Source of the DNA: Paragorgia papillata
Lineage: Eukaryota > Cnidaria > Anthozoa > Scleralcyonacea > Coralliidae
Assembly: GCA_035771165.1 (NCBI GenBank)
Contig: JAWNZC010000471.1
Location: 703,501-767,500, forward strand
DNA length: 64,000 bases
Direction of reading: 5' to 3'
The notes beneath the pieces are model-generated. The model worked only from the letters and a program-made list of their open reading frames with translations, searched no databases and was not told the origin of the DNA. Positions 38,502-50,094 of this stretch are shown here, one piece after another; positions within the stretch are counted from its first letter, which is position 1, and the number at the start of each line of letters is the position of its first letter. The position numbers and the translations under genes were made by a program.

Positions 38502-38976
38502 CTACACGCGTAAAAACGCACAACTTGTTCACGGTTGTCAACAGGTGTGAACAATGTTGTGCTGCTCGCCGTGAACAATGTTGTGCTGCTCGCCGTGAAC
38601 AAGTTGTCAACAAGTTGTTCACTTATGGTTCGAACAACTTGTTCACGGATAAATCAACAGTCATGAACAAGTTGTTCCAACAGCACATTTTTATAACCAA
38701 CAACGTTGTTTGTACATGATACAACATGTTGTAACAGCATGACGAAATAACAACGATGAACAACAATGGTGAACATGGTTGATATATCAACACGTTCTTC
38801 GGTTGTTACAACATGCGTGAACAACGGTTGTTGTTTCTTCAAGCTGTAACAACTTGTTGAAACAATGATGAACAATGTTGTTCATTTATCAATGTTGTTC
38901 ACATATGTCAACAAGTTGTTACAGCATTGTTCAGGCAACAATGCTGTAACAACTTGCGAGATTTTTACGCGTGTAC
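38502..38976. mobile_element. TIR element with ACACGCGTAAAAA ends and internal ACAAGTTGTTCA repeats
   Basis: CTACACGCGTAAAAA and TTTTTACGCGTGTA are inverted termini. The interior has more than ten degenerate AACAAGTTGTT words in both orientations. It is the second copy of the family at 3513-3862. Confidence 0.7.
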
Positions 38977-38980
38977 ATAG

Positions 38981-39235
38981 CAGTGGCGCAACTAGGCATC
39001 TGGGGCCCCGTGGGATTGATTACTTCGGGGGGGCCCTTTCCGATTTAGTGACCGCATTTCTAGGGGGGGCGGTCGGGGGGACCCCGGAAAATGTTTGAAT
39101 CTAGGGTCTCTGAAATGGCATTTCCTGCACTTTGAGGGCACTTTTGAGCAAAATCTAATCACTAACACTCCGATTCAAAATTTGTTAAAGTGGGCAGATT
39201 ATTTGAATAGATTCATAACTGCATTCATTCTGGAG
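38981..39235. mobile_element. Truncated hAT-type MITE
   Basis: Starts CAGTGGCGCAACTAGG and carries the inner sequence of 20700-21336 in reverse order, but the second terminus is missing. (ATA)n follows at 39309-39364. Confidence 0.75.
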
Positions 39236-39308
39236 CTCAGTTTAACGTACGACAGCTTGTGCAGCAAAAACAAACGAAAAAACTTTACCAACTTCAAGCT
39301 GAAAACAC

Positions 39309-39365
<57 letters not shown>

Positions 39366-39728
39366 TGTGGGCTAATTACACATTCAATATCAAATTGCTA
39401 AATTACTATGTGTTTACATCACCTAACAACACCTAACATCTTAGCTGTGATCCGTGGTTTGAACTGTGTCGTTGGCGGCTGCTTGAAGCGCCTTTGATAT
39501 GCCTCGACAAGGCCACGTTGATCTGCGTCCTTCGCAATTCAGCCGCTGACTGCAAGTAAGGATGATTAGCCACCCAGTCTTTTATCCTTTATCCTTTACA
39601 TTGATTTAGAAAATTACATAAAATAATTATTACAATACAACCTACTCTAAGTCTATATGGCATTACATGAAAAATTGAAGTTCAAAATTCTATACTACTC
39701 TACATTTACATACATTAAAAGTTATTTT

Positions 39729-41306
39729 TAACAATTAGACAACGAGCCCGAGTTTTCTACGAGTTTTTTCTAATAGTTTTCTACTATTGCTCATAGAAAA
39801 CGAGGGCGAGTTGTCTAATTGTTTTAGTATAAATTTACCAACAAAATTTAAATAAATTCTTGACCATAACATATTCTTTGAGGCTCGTTTAATACATTTT
39901 TTAACAGCCAACAACAAACGTTCAACAGTCATTTCGGACATCTGCTTGGCCCGTACAGTATGGAAAAGAAAAGTTTTCTTGCATAATTTAGCATGGATTT
40001 TCATGTACAATATTGAAACAATATATATCCACTCATTTGTTTTGTAAAAGTGACAAAAAGTTGAAAGAAACATTCAAATTAGCATATAGTTTACATCACG
40101 AAATCTTGTCAACAGCTAGCGTAATTTTGAAATGTGTTTTGTTTGCAGTTATTTCGTTTTAAACGAACACAGATAAACAATTTAACGGTCTTACCATTAA
40201 TAATTTCCATTCTAACCATTTTGTAGCCGTTTTTGTTTTCTGTAGAACGTATTGCTTCGCCTAAATGTCCAATTTCTTCTTTCATTTGCCCACTCCATTA
40301 TAATTTCGGCGCCATTGTTGCTTAACAGAACAACCGCTGGCTCTAATGATCACTGTTCGTGCTATACTACGCATTTTGTCATTGGTCAATTTTTTTAAAA
40401 GAATGACTTTCATTGGTTTATCCCAGCGGTTTATATCACCAATTATAAACTCCTGCAATAGCCAATGAAATTCGAGGATTTGCATTATAAACTTGTAAAT
40501 TTATACTAATTAACAATTAGACAACGAGCCCGAGTTTTCTATGAGCGAATAGTCAACGAGGCGAAGCCGAGTTGACTATCGCTCATAGAAAACGACGGCG
40601 AGTTGTCTAATTGTTTTAGTATAAATTTACCAACAAAAGTTAAATAAATTCTCGACCATAACATATTCTTTGAGGCTCGTTTAATACATTTTTTAACAGC
40701 CAACAACAAACGTTCAACAGTCATTTCGGACATCTGCTTGGCCCGTACAGTAATTGATGGAAAAGAAAAGTTTTCTTGCATAATTTAGCATGGATTTTCA
40801 TGTACAATATTGAAACAATATATATCCACTCATTTGTTTTGTAAAAGTGACAAAAAGTTGAAAGAAACATTCAATTTAGCATATAGTTTACATCACGAAA
40901 TCTTGTCAACAGCTAGCGTAATTTTGAAATGTGTTTTGTTTGCAGTTATTTCGTTTTAAACGACCACAGATAAACAATTTAACGATCTTACCATTAATAA
41001 TTTCCATTCTAACCATTTTGTAGCCGTTTTTGTTTTCTGTAGAACGTATTGCTTCGCCTAAATGTCCAATTTCTTCTTTCATTTGCCCACTCCATTATAA
41101 TTTCGGCGCCATTGTTGCTTAACAGAACAACCGCTGGCTCTAATGATCACTGTTCGTGCTATACAACGCATTTTGTCATTGGTCAATTTTTTTAAAAGAA
41201 TGACTTTCATTGGTTTATCCCAGAGGTTTATATCACCAATTATAAACTCCTGCAATAGCCAATGAAATTCGAGGATTTGCATTATAAACTTGTAAATTTA
41301 TACTAA
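39729..41306. repeat. Direct tandem duplication of a 790-bp unit
   Basis: 39729-40511 and 40512-41306 are almost identical, with a handful of substitutions and one short difference around the hairpin at the left end (39745-39815 against 40535-40600). The units begin with ACAATTAGACAACGAGCCCG and end with CTTGTAAATTTATACTAA. Each holds the same short open frames on the minus strand with no recognisable product. Confidence 0.9.
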
Positions 41307-41424
41307 ATCTTGTTATAACATTAAAAACACTACTAACATAGCATTCAAAAAGCTGAAAATGACGTAGTCTGCACTTATTAAGATGGTCTATATACAAATT
41401 ATAGCTCTGATGATATGTATGCGT

Positions 41425-42150
41425 AGGAAACCCAGAAAAAATTTGTGGTGGTTGGTAGAGTCAAACAAACTGGAAGCACTCTTCTCACATGCGTCCAAGG
41501 TGAAATGCCAGACTAGTTCCTAGTCCTCTTTTCTCTCGATAACTTATTTTGGTGACGTCACAGAATAGGGATCGAGCGAGAGGACTAGCAGAAAATGTTC
41601 ATCTTTATCCATCAGGAATCCTGCTGGAGCTCGGATTCTTTAATCTTTATGAACGAGGGCACTTAAACAAACTTCTTCTTGAGAGCAGACAGCAAACGAG
41701 TAGGTTTCTTTATTTTACATTACGTTAAAAGGTTGTTACATACGAGGCTTTATAAAGTAGTGTTCGACGTAGGAAGTGATTGTGTTGAAACACATTTATA
41801 CAAATCGAATATGCTAATTTTACGTTTCGGCAGTAGACCAACCTTGCTATATGATGTTATAAAGAATTGTGCAGACCGACGTGAGTGTTATCTGCCTTGG
41901 GTTTCCGCCAAACGGCCGTTTGGTGCCTGTATAGTTTGGGGCCAGTTTTGGGGCCAGATTTAGGGCCAAGCAAAACATTTTATTCCAGGCCTCTCACAAT
42001 TTCGGTCTGCCGCTCGACGTTAAAAAGAGAGGCCTGGGAACCAGGCTGGTGAAATGCTAATCTGATAATTGCACCGAGCAGAAATCGAACCCGGGTCGGT
42101 CGCAGATGTGAATGACACGTGCGCTATAACCACACATAAGAGGGTGTGGT
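41425..42150 (-). repeat. SINE fragments (GATTTCTGCTCGGTGCAATT family)
   Basis: 41425-41515 carries the 3' body and 42040-42150 the tRNA-like head with CGAACCCGGG; both are oriented minus and match 28935-29240. About 520 bp between them is unrelated, so one copy seems split by an insertion. Confidence 0.55.
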
Positions 42151-42399
42151 GGAGTAAAGATGTTACCTCCCCCCCCCCCCCTAGTAAATAATTTGACTGC
42201 TCCATACGATGCATGGAAAACGTAAAGGAACTGAGATTTTAGATAACGAAATCCTGACGTTTTTGAGCCAAACCCCTTTGACCAGAGTAAAGCAAACAAA
42301 ACACACTATCTATTTCTTATTTGCTTCACGAAGACAGTCTGGCTGTGAACGTGGTTTTACCTCACTTAAAATTACGACAGAACAACAGCAACAAAAGAA

Positions 42400-44660
42400 C
42401 TGAAGGGCTCCGCTCGAAACGTCAGGATTTCGTTATCAAAACAAATCTCGACAATTTACCACCTTTTATGCACTTTGCTTTATCCAAAACACTGCATGCA
42501 TACACACAGCACTTTTGAACTAAAGTCAGATTAAGCTAAAGTGCATGGGCTTTTAAGTTTAACTTTACAGTCATATTTTATACTCTGATGAAGGGCTCCG
42601 CTTGAAACGTCAGTATTTCGTTATCAAAACTAATCTCTGCAGTTTATCACCGTTTTTTACTTTGCTCTATCCAAAACACTGCCTACGCAGCACTCTACTT
42701 TTTACACTGATGGAAACTTTATTGTAAAAACACCATACACGTGACGTTTTGCCCACGGTAGTTGGGTAGTTTAGCGAATGTAGATATTCCATATAGCCGT
42801 TGCTTAGACGGAGTGAATAAGACAATAGGTTCACCCCATCGCTTGTTTATACATTAAGCATTTGGCTAAAACGCTGCTAATGCGCAAAACGGCTCTTCAG
42901 TTCGTGGTTTGGCGTGAGATAAAGCTAAAACAAAGATTTGCTTTCTGGTTGAAGGTAAACTGTGGTATAAGACAAGGAAAGCTCGTAAGTGAAGACGCTA
43001 GCAATCAAAAGGCATTAGCTGGGCGTTTGAGTCGAACGAAAACGGATTAAGACCGGATTAAGGTCGTTAACATGTGTCGTTAGATGATGCCTTTCTTAAA
43101 AGTCAGGGGATTCTCTAGTTGACTTTTGCTAAGCACGTAATCCGTTGCACTCGGTCTGCCATTTAAAATCATTTTAGGTTGTGTACAATACGTTAATGTG
43201 TCTTTGTGTACCATGGCAAGAACGACACAGACACTGTGTCGTTGTTTTGACGGGCAACAATCTATACTTGTATTGTTTCTTATTTAGAATGGAATGCAAG
43301 GAATATAACTTTTTTTATTCTATATTCGGGAATGCGAAGAATATAACTTTCTATATTCGAAGTCTTGGGTAATTTCAAAAGTGAAAACAAAGTTCTGTAA
43401 ACTCTTACTCGAAATATGAAATGAAATGCGAGCTAAACATAAGACTTAACTGGCAATCAGACAACAGAGGATACAACGTCAGTATTTCGAATTTCGTTCC
43501 TAAAAATCTCTTTTCACTTTGCTCTATCCAAAACACTTCCTATACGCAGCACTTTACTTTTTTGACACTTGCTTTTTGAAACTAAAAAATCGCTTATTTA
43601 AAACACAAGAATACTAAAAAATATCAACAGTTTACCAACTTTTCCCTTTGCTCTATATTCAAAACACTGCCTACGCAGCACTTGCTTTTTGAAAACTAAA
43701 AATCGCTTATTTAAAACACAAGACTCAAGGCAAGCAGACAACCGAGTGCTTTACTCGAAACGTCAGTATTTCGTTACTAAAACTAAAAATCAACAGTTTA
43801 CCACCTTTTCACTAATTTGCTCTATCCAAAATATGCAGTGGCGTCGTGGGAGCTGTTCAACAGGGGGGGGGCTCAAGTCCAAAATTTTCCGACAGGTGTA
43901 TTTTTTCTTAATTTTTCCAAAAAGAAATTATAGCGATTTCATCACAAAGTTTTCTGATCTAAAAAACTACAGTATACAGTAGGTTAACAGTCTACAGGTT
44001 TGAATCACTTCAATCTAAATATACGTTCCGTGTCCACGCAGAAGAAGATATAGCATTAAGTACTAAGAGTCCAGGACGTGAAAGTGTGAATCACTTTAAT
44101 ATAGATGTTACGTTTCCACACTTAATATTTACAACTACAAGACTCCATGTATGCCTATTATTTTGTCATGAAGTACACAGGCTTAAAAAAGCGGCCGACA
44201 AGAACGCGAGGTTATCCAGCGAAATTTGCCTTGTTCTGTTGTTCACGCGCTAACTTATTTTATAATGAAATAGGTAGCATTACTATGAGTTATGACAAAT
44301 GCCTGGCAGGATAATGTGAGTTCACTGTGGCTGACAACATGAACAAACTGGCCGAAATAAACCGATCTAGTAAGTCATTACATTATTGTAAACAATCTAT
44401 TGTCAACTGATGATCAAGTTTTCCGACAACCACAAAATTTTGACAATTTCCGACAAATATCAAATAGTATGGGAGTGCTGTGGCCCCCCTGCCCCCCCCC
44501 CCGGCCACGACGCCACTGAAAATATGCACTGCCTACGCAGCACTCTAGTTTTTTTACATTTGCTTTTTGAAAACTAAAAAATCGCTTATTTTAAACACAA
44601 GACTCAAGGAAATCAGACAACCGAGAGCTCTCGAAACGTCAGTATTTCGTTACTAAAAGC
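42400..44660 (+). repeat. Degenerate array of hammerhead-like units
   Basis: Successive units of roughly 185 bp share GAAACGTCAGTATTTCGTT, TTTACCACC, TTGCTCTATCCAAAACACTG and CTACGCAGCACT. The core is near 42400, 42585, 43750 and 44630. The best preserved core is 42580-42616: ATACT, CTGATGA, a short hairpin, GAAAC, GTC, AGTAT. A hAT MITE (43836-44518) splits one unit. Confidence 0.7.
43836..44518. mobile_element. hAT-type MITE with perfect 8-bp target duplication
   Basis: The ends CAGTGGCGTCGTGG and CCACGACGCCACTG are inverted. AAAATATG is repeated at 43828-43835 and 44519-44526. It inserted into a unit of the surrounding array, since the flanks rejoin as the repeat's own sequence. Confidence 0.92.
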
Positions 44661-45004
44661 ACTCTACTTTTTTGACACTATCCGAGATTATTTCTGTTGA
44701 CTTTTAGCACAATTGGGCGATATCTCCAAAGGCTATCAGATTAGAAACATTAAAATATAATCGTTCGAGACGAGTTGGACAATTTGGGAATAGCAATAAA
44801 GTATATAACCAGACGCCTAACGGCCTCTAAGTGACAAGCCATTTTCGAGTAAGTGGCATAGTCTCGGTGGTTTTTAAATGGAGATTTTATCCCTGCCCAC
44901 GACGTCAGTTATTCGATGTTTGCAAATAAAAAACTGTCTTGACCACAACTATAGAACAATCCCAGATGATGAAATTGCGTTTGGGTGAATGTAAGAAAAG
45001 TTAT

Positions 45005-45231
45005 TAAGGTCCGTTTACACTTGCGATATTTGATTCGAGAAATATCGCCAGCTTCTGGTTTGGATGCATGGTAAGCAATCACGCGAACGGGCAGAAACGT
45101 GAGGAAGACGAAACCATGACACTGACCATGGCGCAATCCGCGGACTGTTTTTCTACTTAACATGCTTCTGAATAAGAAGTTGCCGATATTTATCGCATTA
45201 AAAGCCGCACATGTATAAAAACGGACCTTTA
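45005..45231. mobile_element. Short TIR element, AAGGTCCGTTT ends
   Basis: AAGGTCCGTTTACACTTGCG at the left and AAAACGGACCTT at the right are inverted. GATATTT words near both ends also pair. No ORF. Confidence 0.6.
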
Positions 45232-45249
45232 GAGAGAAAAACAATTCGA

Positions 45250-45600
45250 CCGACTGTAATTGCTTATGGTTAGGGCACGTGATCTTTCACCTCATTGACC
45301 GAAGCCCGATTATTCCTGCTCGGTGCAGTTATCAGCTTAAAATTTCACCTTGGCTGCATGTGGGAAGAGTGTTTCCAGTTTGACTCTACCAAACACCCCC
45401 GGGTTCCTCCTGTAATAATAGTATAACACCATGGACCAATGCATGAGCAGGGCCTCTACGCGGAGAAGAGTTTAGATATGACTGATATGGTTATCCGGTA
45501 AATTAGTTTGGTTTACTTCGGTTGCTTCCTTTAGTAGCACTAAGAACAGTTTAGATATAACTGATATATGCATGGTTATCCAGTATAAATAAAGTTATAA
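45250..45600 (+). repeat. tRNA-derived SINE, plus orientation
   Basis: The body ACCTTGGCTGCATGTGGGAA, TTCCAGTTTGACTCTACCAA and the tail TTTAGATATAACTGAT match 28935-29240 in opposite orientation. The tRNA-like head is decayed. Confidence 0.7.
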
Positions 45601-45605
45601 GTAAT

Positions 45606-45960
45606 ACTGGGCATTTCACTCGATTACATAGCATGTTCTCAGGATTTTGGGTGAAGGAAAACTCGAGTGTAGAATATATACATTATAAGACCAGACTGGG
45701 ACCATGTTGCAAAAAATGCAACTACATGCACAGGCCTTCCGGCAGTAATTGAACCCACGACCTTGCGATTCTAGTGCAATGCTCTGACCACTGAGCCACG
45801 GAGGGCGTTGCCGAGAGTTTGATCGCGAATTCTGTATATATAATAAAGTGGTAATGCCAGGAGAGAATTGGGTATATTATAAGTAATATTGGGCACCTTC
45901 ACCCAAAAATCCTTAGAACATGCTATGTAATCGAGTGAAATGCCCAATATTACTTATAAA
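45606..45960. mobile_element. TIR element enclosing a minus-strand tRNA-like SINE
   Basis: ATAAGTAATACTGGGCATTT and its complement near 45940-45960 form the ends. Inside, 45730-45810 reads on the minus strand as a tRNA-like head (GTGGCTCAGTGGTCAGAGCA, GGTCGTGGGTTCAAT). Confidence 0.65.
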
Positions 45961-46939
45961 TAAAGTTAGTTTGGTTTACTTCAGGGTTTTTCCTGCAGTA
46001 TAACACTGGATCAATGAGGGGTGCATAGAGGACCCTTACTGCATGGCCCTCTATATAGGAAGAACAGTTTAGATGTGCCTGATGTGGTTATATCCAGTTA
46101 ATTGCGCAAATTGTTGCGAGACAAGTTGCAAGTTCAAACAAGAGTGGTGCTGGACTACAATGCTTCAATAATCCATTGGCGCAATCGTTGTGAAAAGTAG
46201 AACTTGATTCTACTTCGTGCAACGCTTGCTGCAACAAAAATGTTGCGAGACTTGGTGATTGCGGGCTTATGTTACACTATGTACGGTTCAACCATTGAAC
46301 TCTAAAAAGACTGGAACGATAACATAGGGGGGGGGGGGGATTTTGAAGCCAGTGGCAGTCCCTTTGCAGGTAGCTCCCGTGCTTCAAGTTACTTAATTTT
46401 CATCCTGCCATATATTTTGTTTGGGACGATAACAAATTACTCCAAAACAACAAATAGTTGAAATACATTGTGTACATATGTTTTTAGAAATAGCATTGGC
46501 TTCAATTTGATGTATAGCATAAGTTTCCTCGTTATGTTAAACTTTTTCAAATGTGGTAAATGTTCGGCCATATTTCGTTGGGAAATAACACTAAGAAACT
46601 TGTTGTAGTTTTTCTGAGTTTTGAGCTGAAATACTTAACGCCGAACGTTGGGCTATATATGAAACTGAAGCTATTGAAAAATGCTATTTGGTATAGAAAC
46701 TTCAAGAGTTTAGCTAAAAGGGAAATAATTAAAAACTAAAAACAACTGCCATTTTGTTTGCCGAACGTACAAAATGGCAGTTGTTCAAAACTCAGAAAAA
46801 CTAACATTTAAAGATTTTTGGCTTCATCCAATCATAGGGCCTGTTTATGGAGTTAGCGTTCCAGTCTTCCTATATAGAGTTCACTGGGTTCAACTCGTTC
46901 CCAGGTATTTATACTATAAAGCAACCTCAGTCTGTCATT

Positions 46940-47310
46940 TCTGTTCCAGTGGCTCAATGGTGAGAGCGTCGGGCTGGCATTCCGAAGGTTGTGGGTTCGA
47001 GTCTCGTCTGGAGCTCAGAGTTTTTTAGAGTATTATCAACTTACGACAATTTTTATCAACTTACGACAATTTACAGCAATAACTGAGAAAACCGTATTTT
47101 TTCCCCACCAAAGTACAGTCTATAATTTTTTGTACTTCTCAAAAACTACTAAATTATTTTCATGTCCCCCTCCTGTAAATACCCACAACCTAAACAGTAT
47201 ATATATTTACTCTATCTTGCCAGCTTTTCTATATATGTACCATTTACTGATACGAAGGGCTTTAATGCGAGACGTCTATATATTTTGTTGTTTAACTCAC
47301 TGCTGTCTAC
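46940..47310 (+). repeat. tRNA-derived SINE, second long-body copy
   Basis: Head AGTGGCTCAATGGTGAGAGC, B-box GGGTTCGAGTC, then the same body as 38115-38500, including GATACGAAGGGCTTTAATGC. It leads directly into the hammerhead-like array at 47635. Confidence 0.75.
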
Positions 47311-47634
47311 ATAGGATGTCTTAGGGTTCTCTTTTTGACATATCGTCTGGCGTTACAATAAAACGATAAAGGAGCTGTTTTTTGGCCGGCTCAGGTAGGA
47401 ATGGGTTAATCACTTGTTAACACATTACTGTTTAGGATGTCTGAGGGTTCTCTTTCTGATGAGTAAAATCGTCTGGTGTTATAGACAGAGTAAAACAATA
47501 AAGGGGTCATTTTTGGCGAGCTCTCAGGCAGGACTGCATGGCTTAAATTCTTGGCAATTCATCAAACTTTTTTCATTCTTGATAACAAACTTCCTACGCA
47601 CACTCTATGTTTTGATATGCAAATTATATTTACT

Positions 47635-47990
47635 CTGATGAAGGACTTGACTTGAAACGGCGTCAGTGTTTCGTTATCCAACTATAAATCTTGGCAGTTA
47701 ACTCCCTTTAACTGCTTTAGGCATTTTCACTTAGGTCGTAACACACTGCTTATATAGCTAACACTCTATCTATATATAATATATATGAGTTTCTCTGATG
47801 AAGGGCTTGGCTTGAAACGTCAGTATTTTGTTATCTGACTAGAAATCTTGGCATGCAGTTGACTATACCTTTGACTGCTTTAGGCTTTTTCATTTATGTC
47901 ATAACACACTCCCAAAAGTTAACACCCTAACTTTATATCTATACGATTTACTTTGATAAAGCTAGGGCTTGACTCATTAGAAACGTCAGC
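47635..47990 (+). repeat. Three tandem hammerhead-like units, period about 160 bp
   Basis: CTGATGA starts at 47635 and 47795, and a decayed version near 47952. Each is followed by a short hairpin and GAAAC(GGC)GTC. Between cores the units share AATCTTGGCAGTT, CTGCTTTAGGC and TAACACACTGC. A further copy (CTGACGA) is near 49508. Confidence 0.72.
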
Positions 47991-48240
47991 ATATTCCATT
48001 ATTGCTGCCTCCCACCAGGGAGGACACTATTCTTGCATCTCTCTTGGGTTACTATGCGTTACTCGTGCTCAGTCTTTTTGCCGTGCTATGTATATGGCTG
48101 CGTATATCAATTTTCGGATTTGGAAATTTGGAGATGTTGGTTCTGAACCCCCTGACCATGCAACAGATGGGTATGATAGCAGTAAAAAGCCTGGGTACGA
48201 GGCTGCAGCAAAGTGCGCTAGGACCACTGGCGGTAAGTAA

Positions 48241-48450
48241 GTGCGGTCAATGATCATGTATTTTATACTTGCTTGTGGAAGTATTCATCAAGGCCATGAA
48301 CGTTTTAGTGGTCAGTCTCGAGGTAAACAGTGCTCTTTTATGAGTATCAGCGCTGTTAACAGCACAAACTATTCAAGTGAACGATTGGAATTCATCTACT
48401 ATCGACCGAGTCTTAGTGCAAGGAGACAATATGTACTTGAATGCTTTTCA
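48241..48450 (+). pseudogene. Possible mobile-element protein fragment (cysteine-peptidase-like pattern)
   Basis: The frame contains GSIHQGHERFSGQSRGKQCSF followed by MSISA. The H-Q-G-x-x-R-F...G-x-Q-C arrangement resembles the start of large cysteine-peptidase domains seen in proteins of eukaryotic mobile elements. The rest of the frame is not recognisable and there is no neighbouring exon. I treat it as a relic and the match as tentative. Confidence 0.3.
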
Positions 48451-48740
48451 CAATGGTCTTATCCAGTTATCCCACGTGAAGAATTGTTGTCGCTGAACAA
48501 CCTACCAACTATTAACCAGGCAGCACTTCTTTGCTATATAGTAACTTCTAGTATATAACGTATATAAATCTTGGCAGTTGACTATACCTTTAACTGCTTT
48601 GTCACAAAAGACGCCAGTATTCATGTTTGTTGGAGTTTATAATTTTCTTTTGCATTCTTGACAAGAGAAAATGACTCTTTATAGGAATCCCTCGAGATTC
48701 TATTTTGGTTTGTTTGTCTGAGTTTGGCTTGTATTAAATT

Positions 48741-49300
48741 CAGTGCAGTAAAAGTTACCTAATTTTTGTAACTAGTTACAGTTACATCGTTAGAAAAGTA
48801 ACTAGTTACCGATAAAAGTTACAATGAAAAGAAAGTAACTAGTTACAGTTACAAAGTTACTTCAAAAATTTGGTAACTAGTTACAAAGTTACATTCCTTT
48901 GTCCGTGTTACTAGAATCAACAAAGAAATTACTGGTTTTAGATGCCAGTACCATAATTATGTTTTTACAACTAAATGCCTAAATATAGTTGTCACTAAGC
49001 AGAAATAGTCAAATGTGTACATAATATACCTTTATTACTATATCAAAACCATTTTTATCTAGAAAGAATGACATCCTCAACTGAAAATCAGTAACTATAC
49101 TAGTCACATTTTTGAACCAAATATTGTAACTAGTTACAGTTCTTTAAAAAAGTAACTAGTTATAGTTACTTCTTCAAAAAGTAACTAGTTATAGTTACAG
49201 TTACTTCTTCAGAAAAAGTTACTAGTTTCAGTAACAGTTACTTAAAAATGTAACTAGTTACTGTAACTAGTTACTTGTAACGAAGTTACTCACAGCACTG
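48741..49300. mobile_element. hAT-type MITE filled with GTAACTAGTTAC palindromes
   Basis: The ends CAGTGCAGTAAAAGTTAC and GTTACTCACAGCACTG are inverted, flanked by exact ATTAAATT at 48733-48740 and 49301-49308. About ten full or nearly full copies of the 12-bp palindrome GTAACTAGTTAC lie at both sides. There is no transposase. Confidence 0.92.
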
Positions 49301-49577
49301 ATTAAATTAACTGTGGGCTTTGCTTTAGAAGATGGGCTGGCAGGCTGCGGGACTTTAGTCATAACACACTGCCTATATAGCTATAACACCCTAACTTTAT
49401 AATATCTACGATTGTAAGGGTATAACTATACCACTCTGACACTCTCTTCTCTCTATGTCCATCCAATTTCCTACCCAACATTCTAATTTAATATATGTAC
49501 CATTGACTCTGACGAAAGACTTGGGTTCAAAACGTCTGTTTTGTTGGCAGTTTTGGCGGCATCTTTGGCTTTTTCAA

Positions 49578-49876
49578 GTGCCTATGTCATCCTCAGGGAC
49601 TTTACATATTTATACTAATTGGAACATTCTGAGAAGATTTGTAATATATCTTCTCAGGCGAAAATTTCATCTTCATGGATTTTGTTGCCGTTAAAGTTGA
49701 GGAAGCTGTAAAGTGGTTTTCATATAGACAAATTCCTCTTTCGACGTCACTTCCGTCAACTTTAACGGCAAAAAAATCCATGAAGATGAAATTTCCGCCT
49801 GAGAAGATATATTACAAATCTTCTCAGAATGTCCCAATTAGTATAAACATGTAAAGTCCCTGAGGATGACATAGGC
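49578..49876. mobile_element. Short MITE, second copy of the AAGTGCCTATG family
   Basis: AGTGCCTATGTCATCCTCAG at left and its complement at right, with the same interior as 11092-11355 (TCTTCTCAGGCGAAAATTTC). It interrupts a GGCTTTTTCA word of the hammerhead-like array, which is partly duplicated at the two sides. Confidence 0.8.
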
Positions 49877-49916
49877 TTTTTCATATAAGTCCTAACACAC
49901 TGCCTATACACCACTT

Positions 49917-50094
49917 TCATAATAGCGACCAATTTGAATATTTTTTTATGTGCATCTTAATCAGCCTTTCTGGCCTCGTTTGTGTGTCTGCAATTCCAAG
50001 GAATCTTTGCTTTATAACGAGGCCAGAAAGGCTCATTTAGATGCACATAAAAGAATATTTAAAGCGGTGGCCTTTATGAAAGTGGTCTATAGAC
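49917..50094. mobile_element. Foldback element, ACCACTTTCATAATAGCGACC ends
   Basis: Arms of about 70 bp pair (ATGTGCATCTTAATCAGCC, CTTTCTGGCCTCGTT and complements) around a short loop. Confidence 0.75.
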
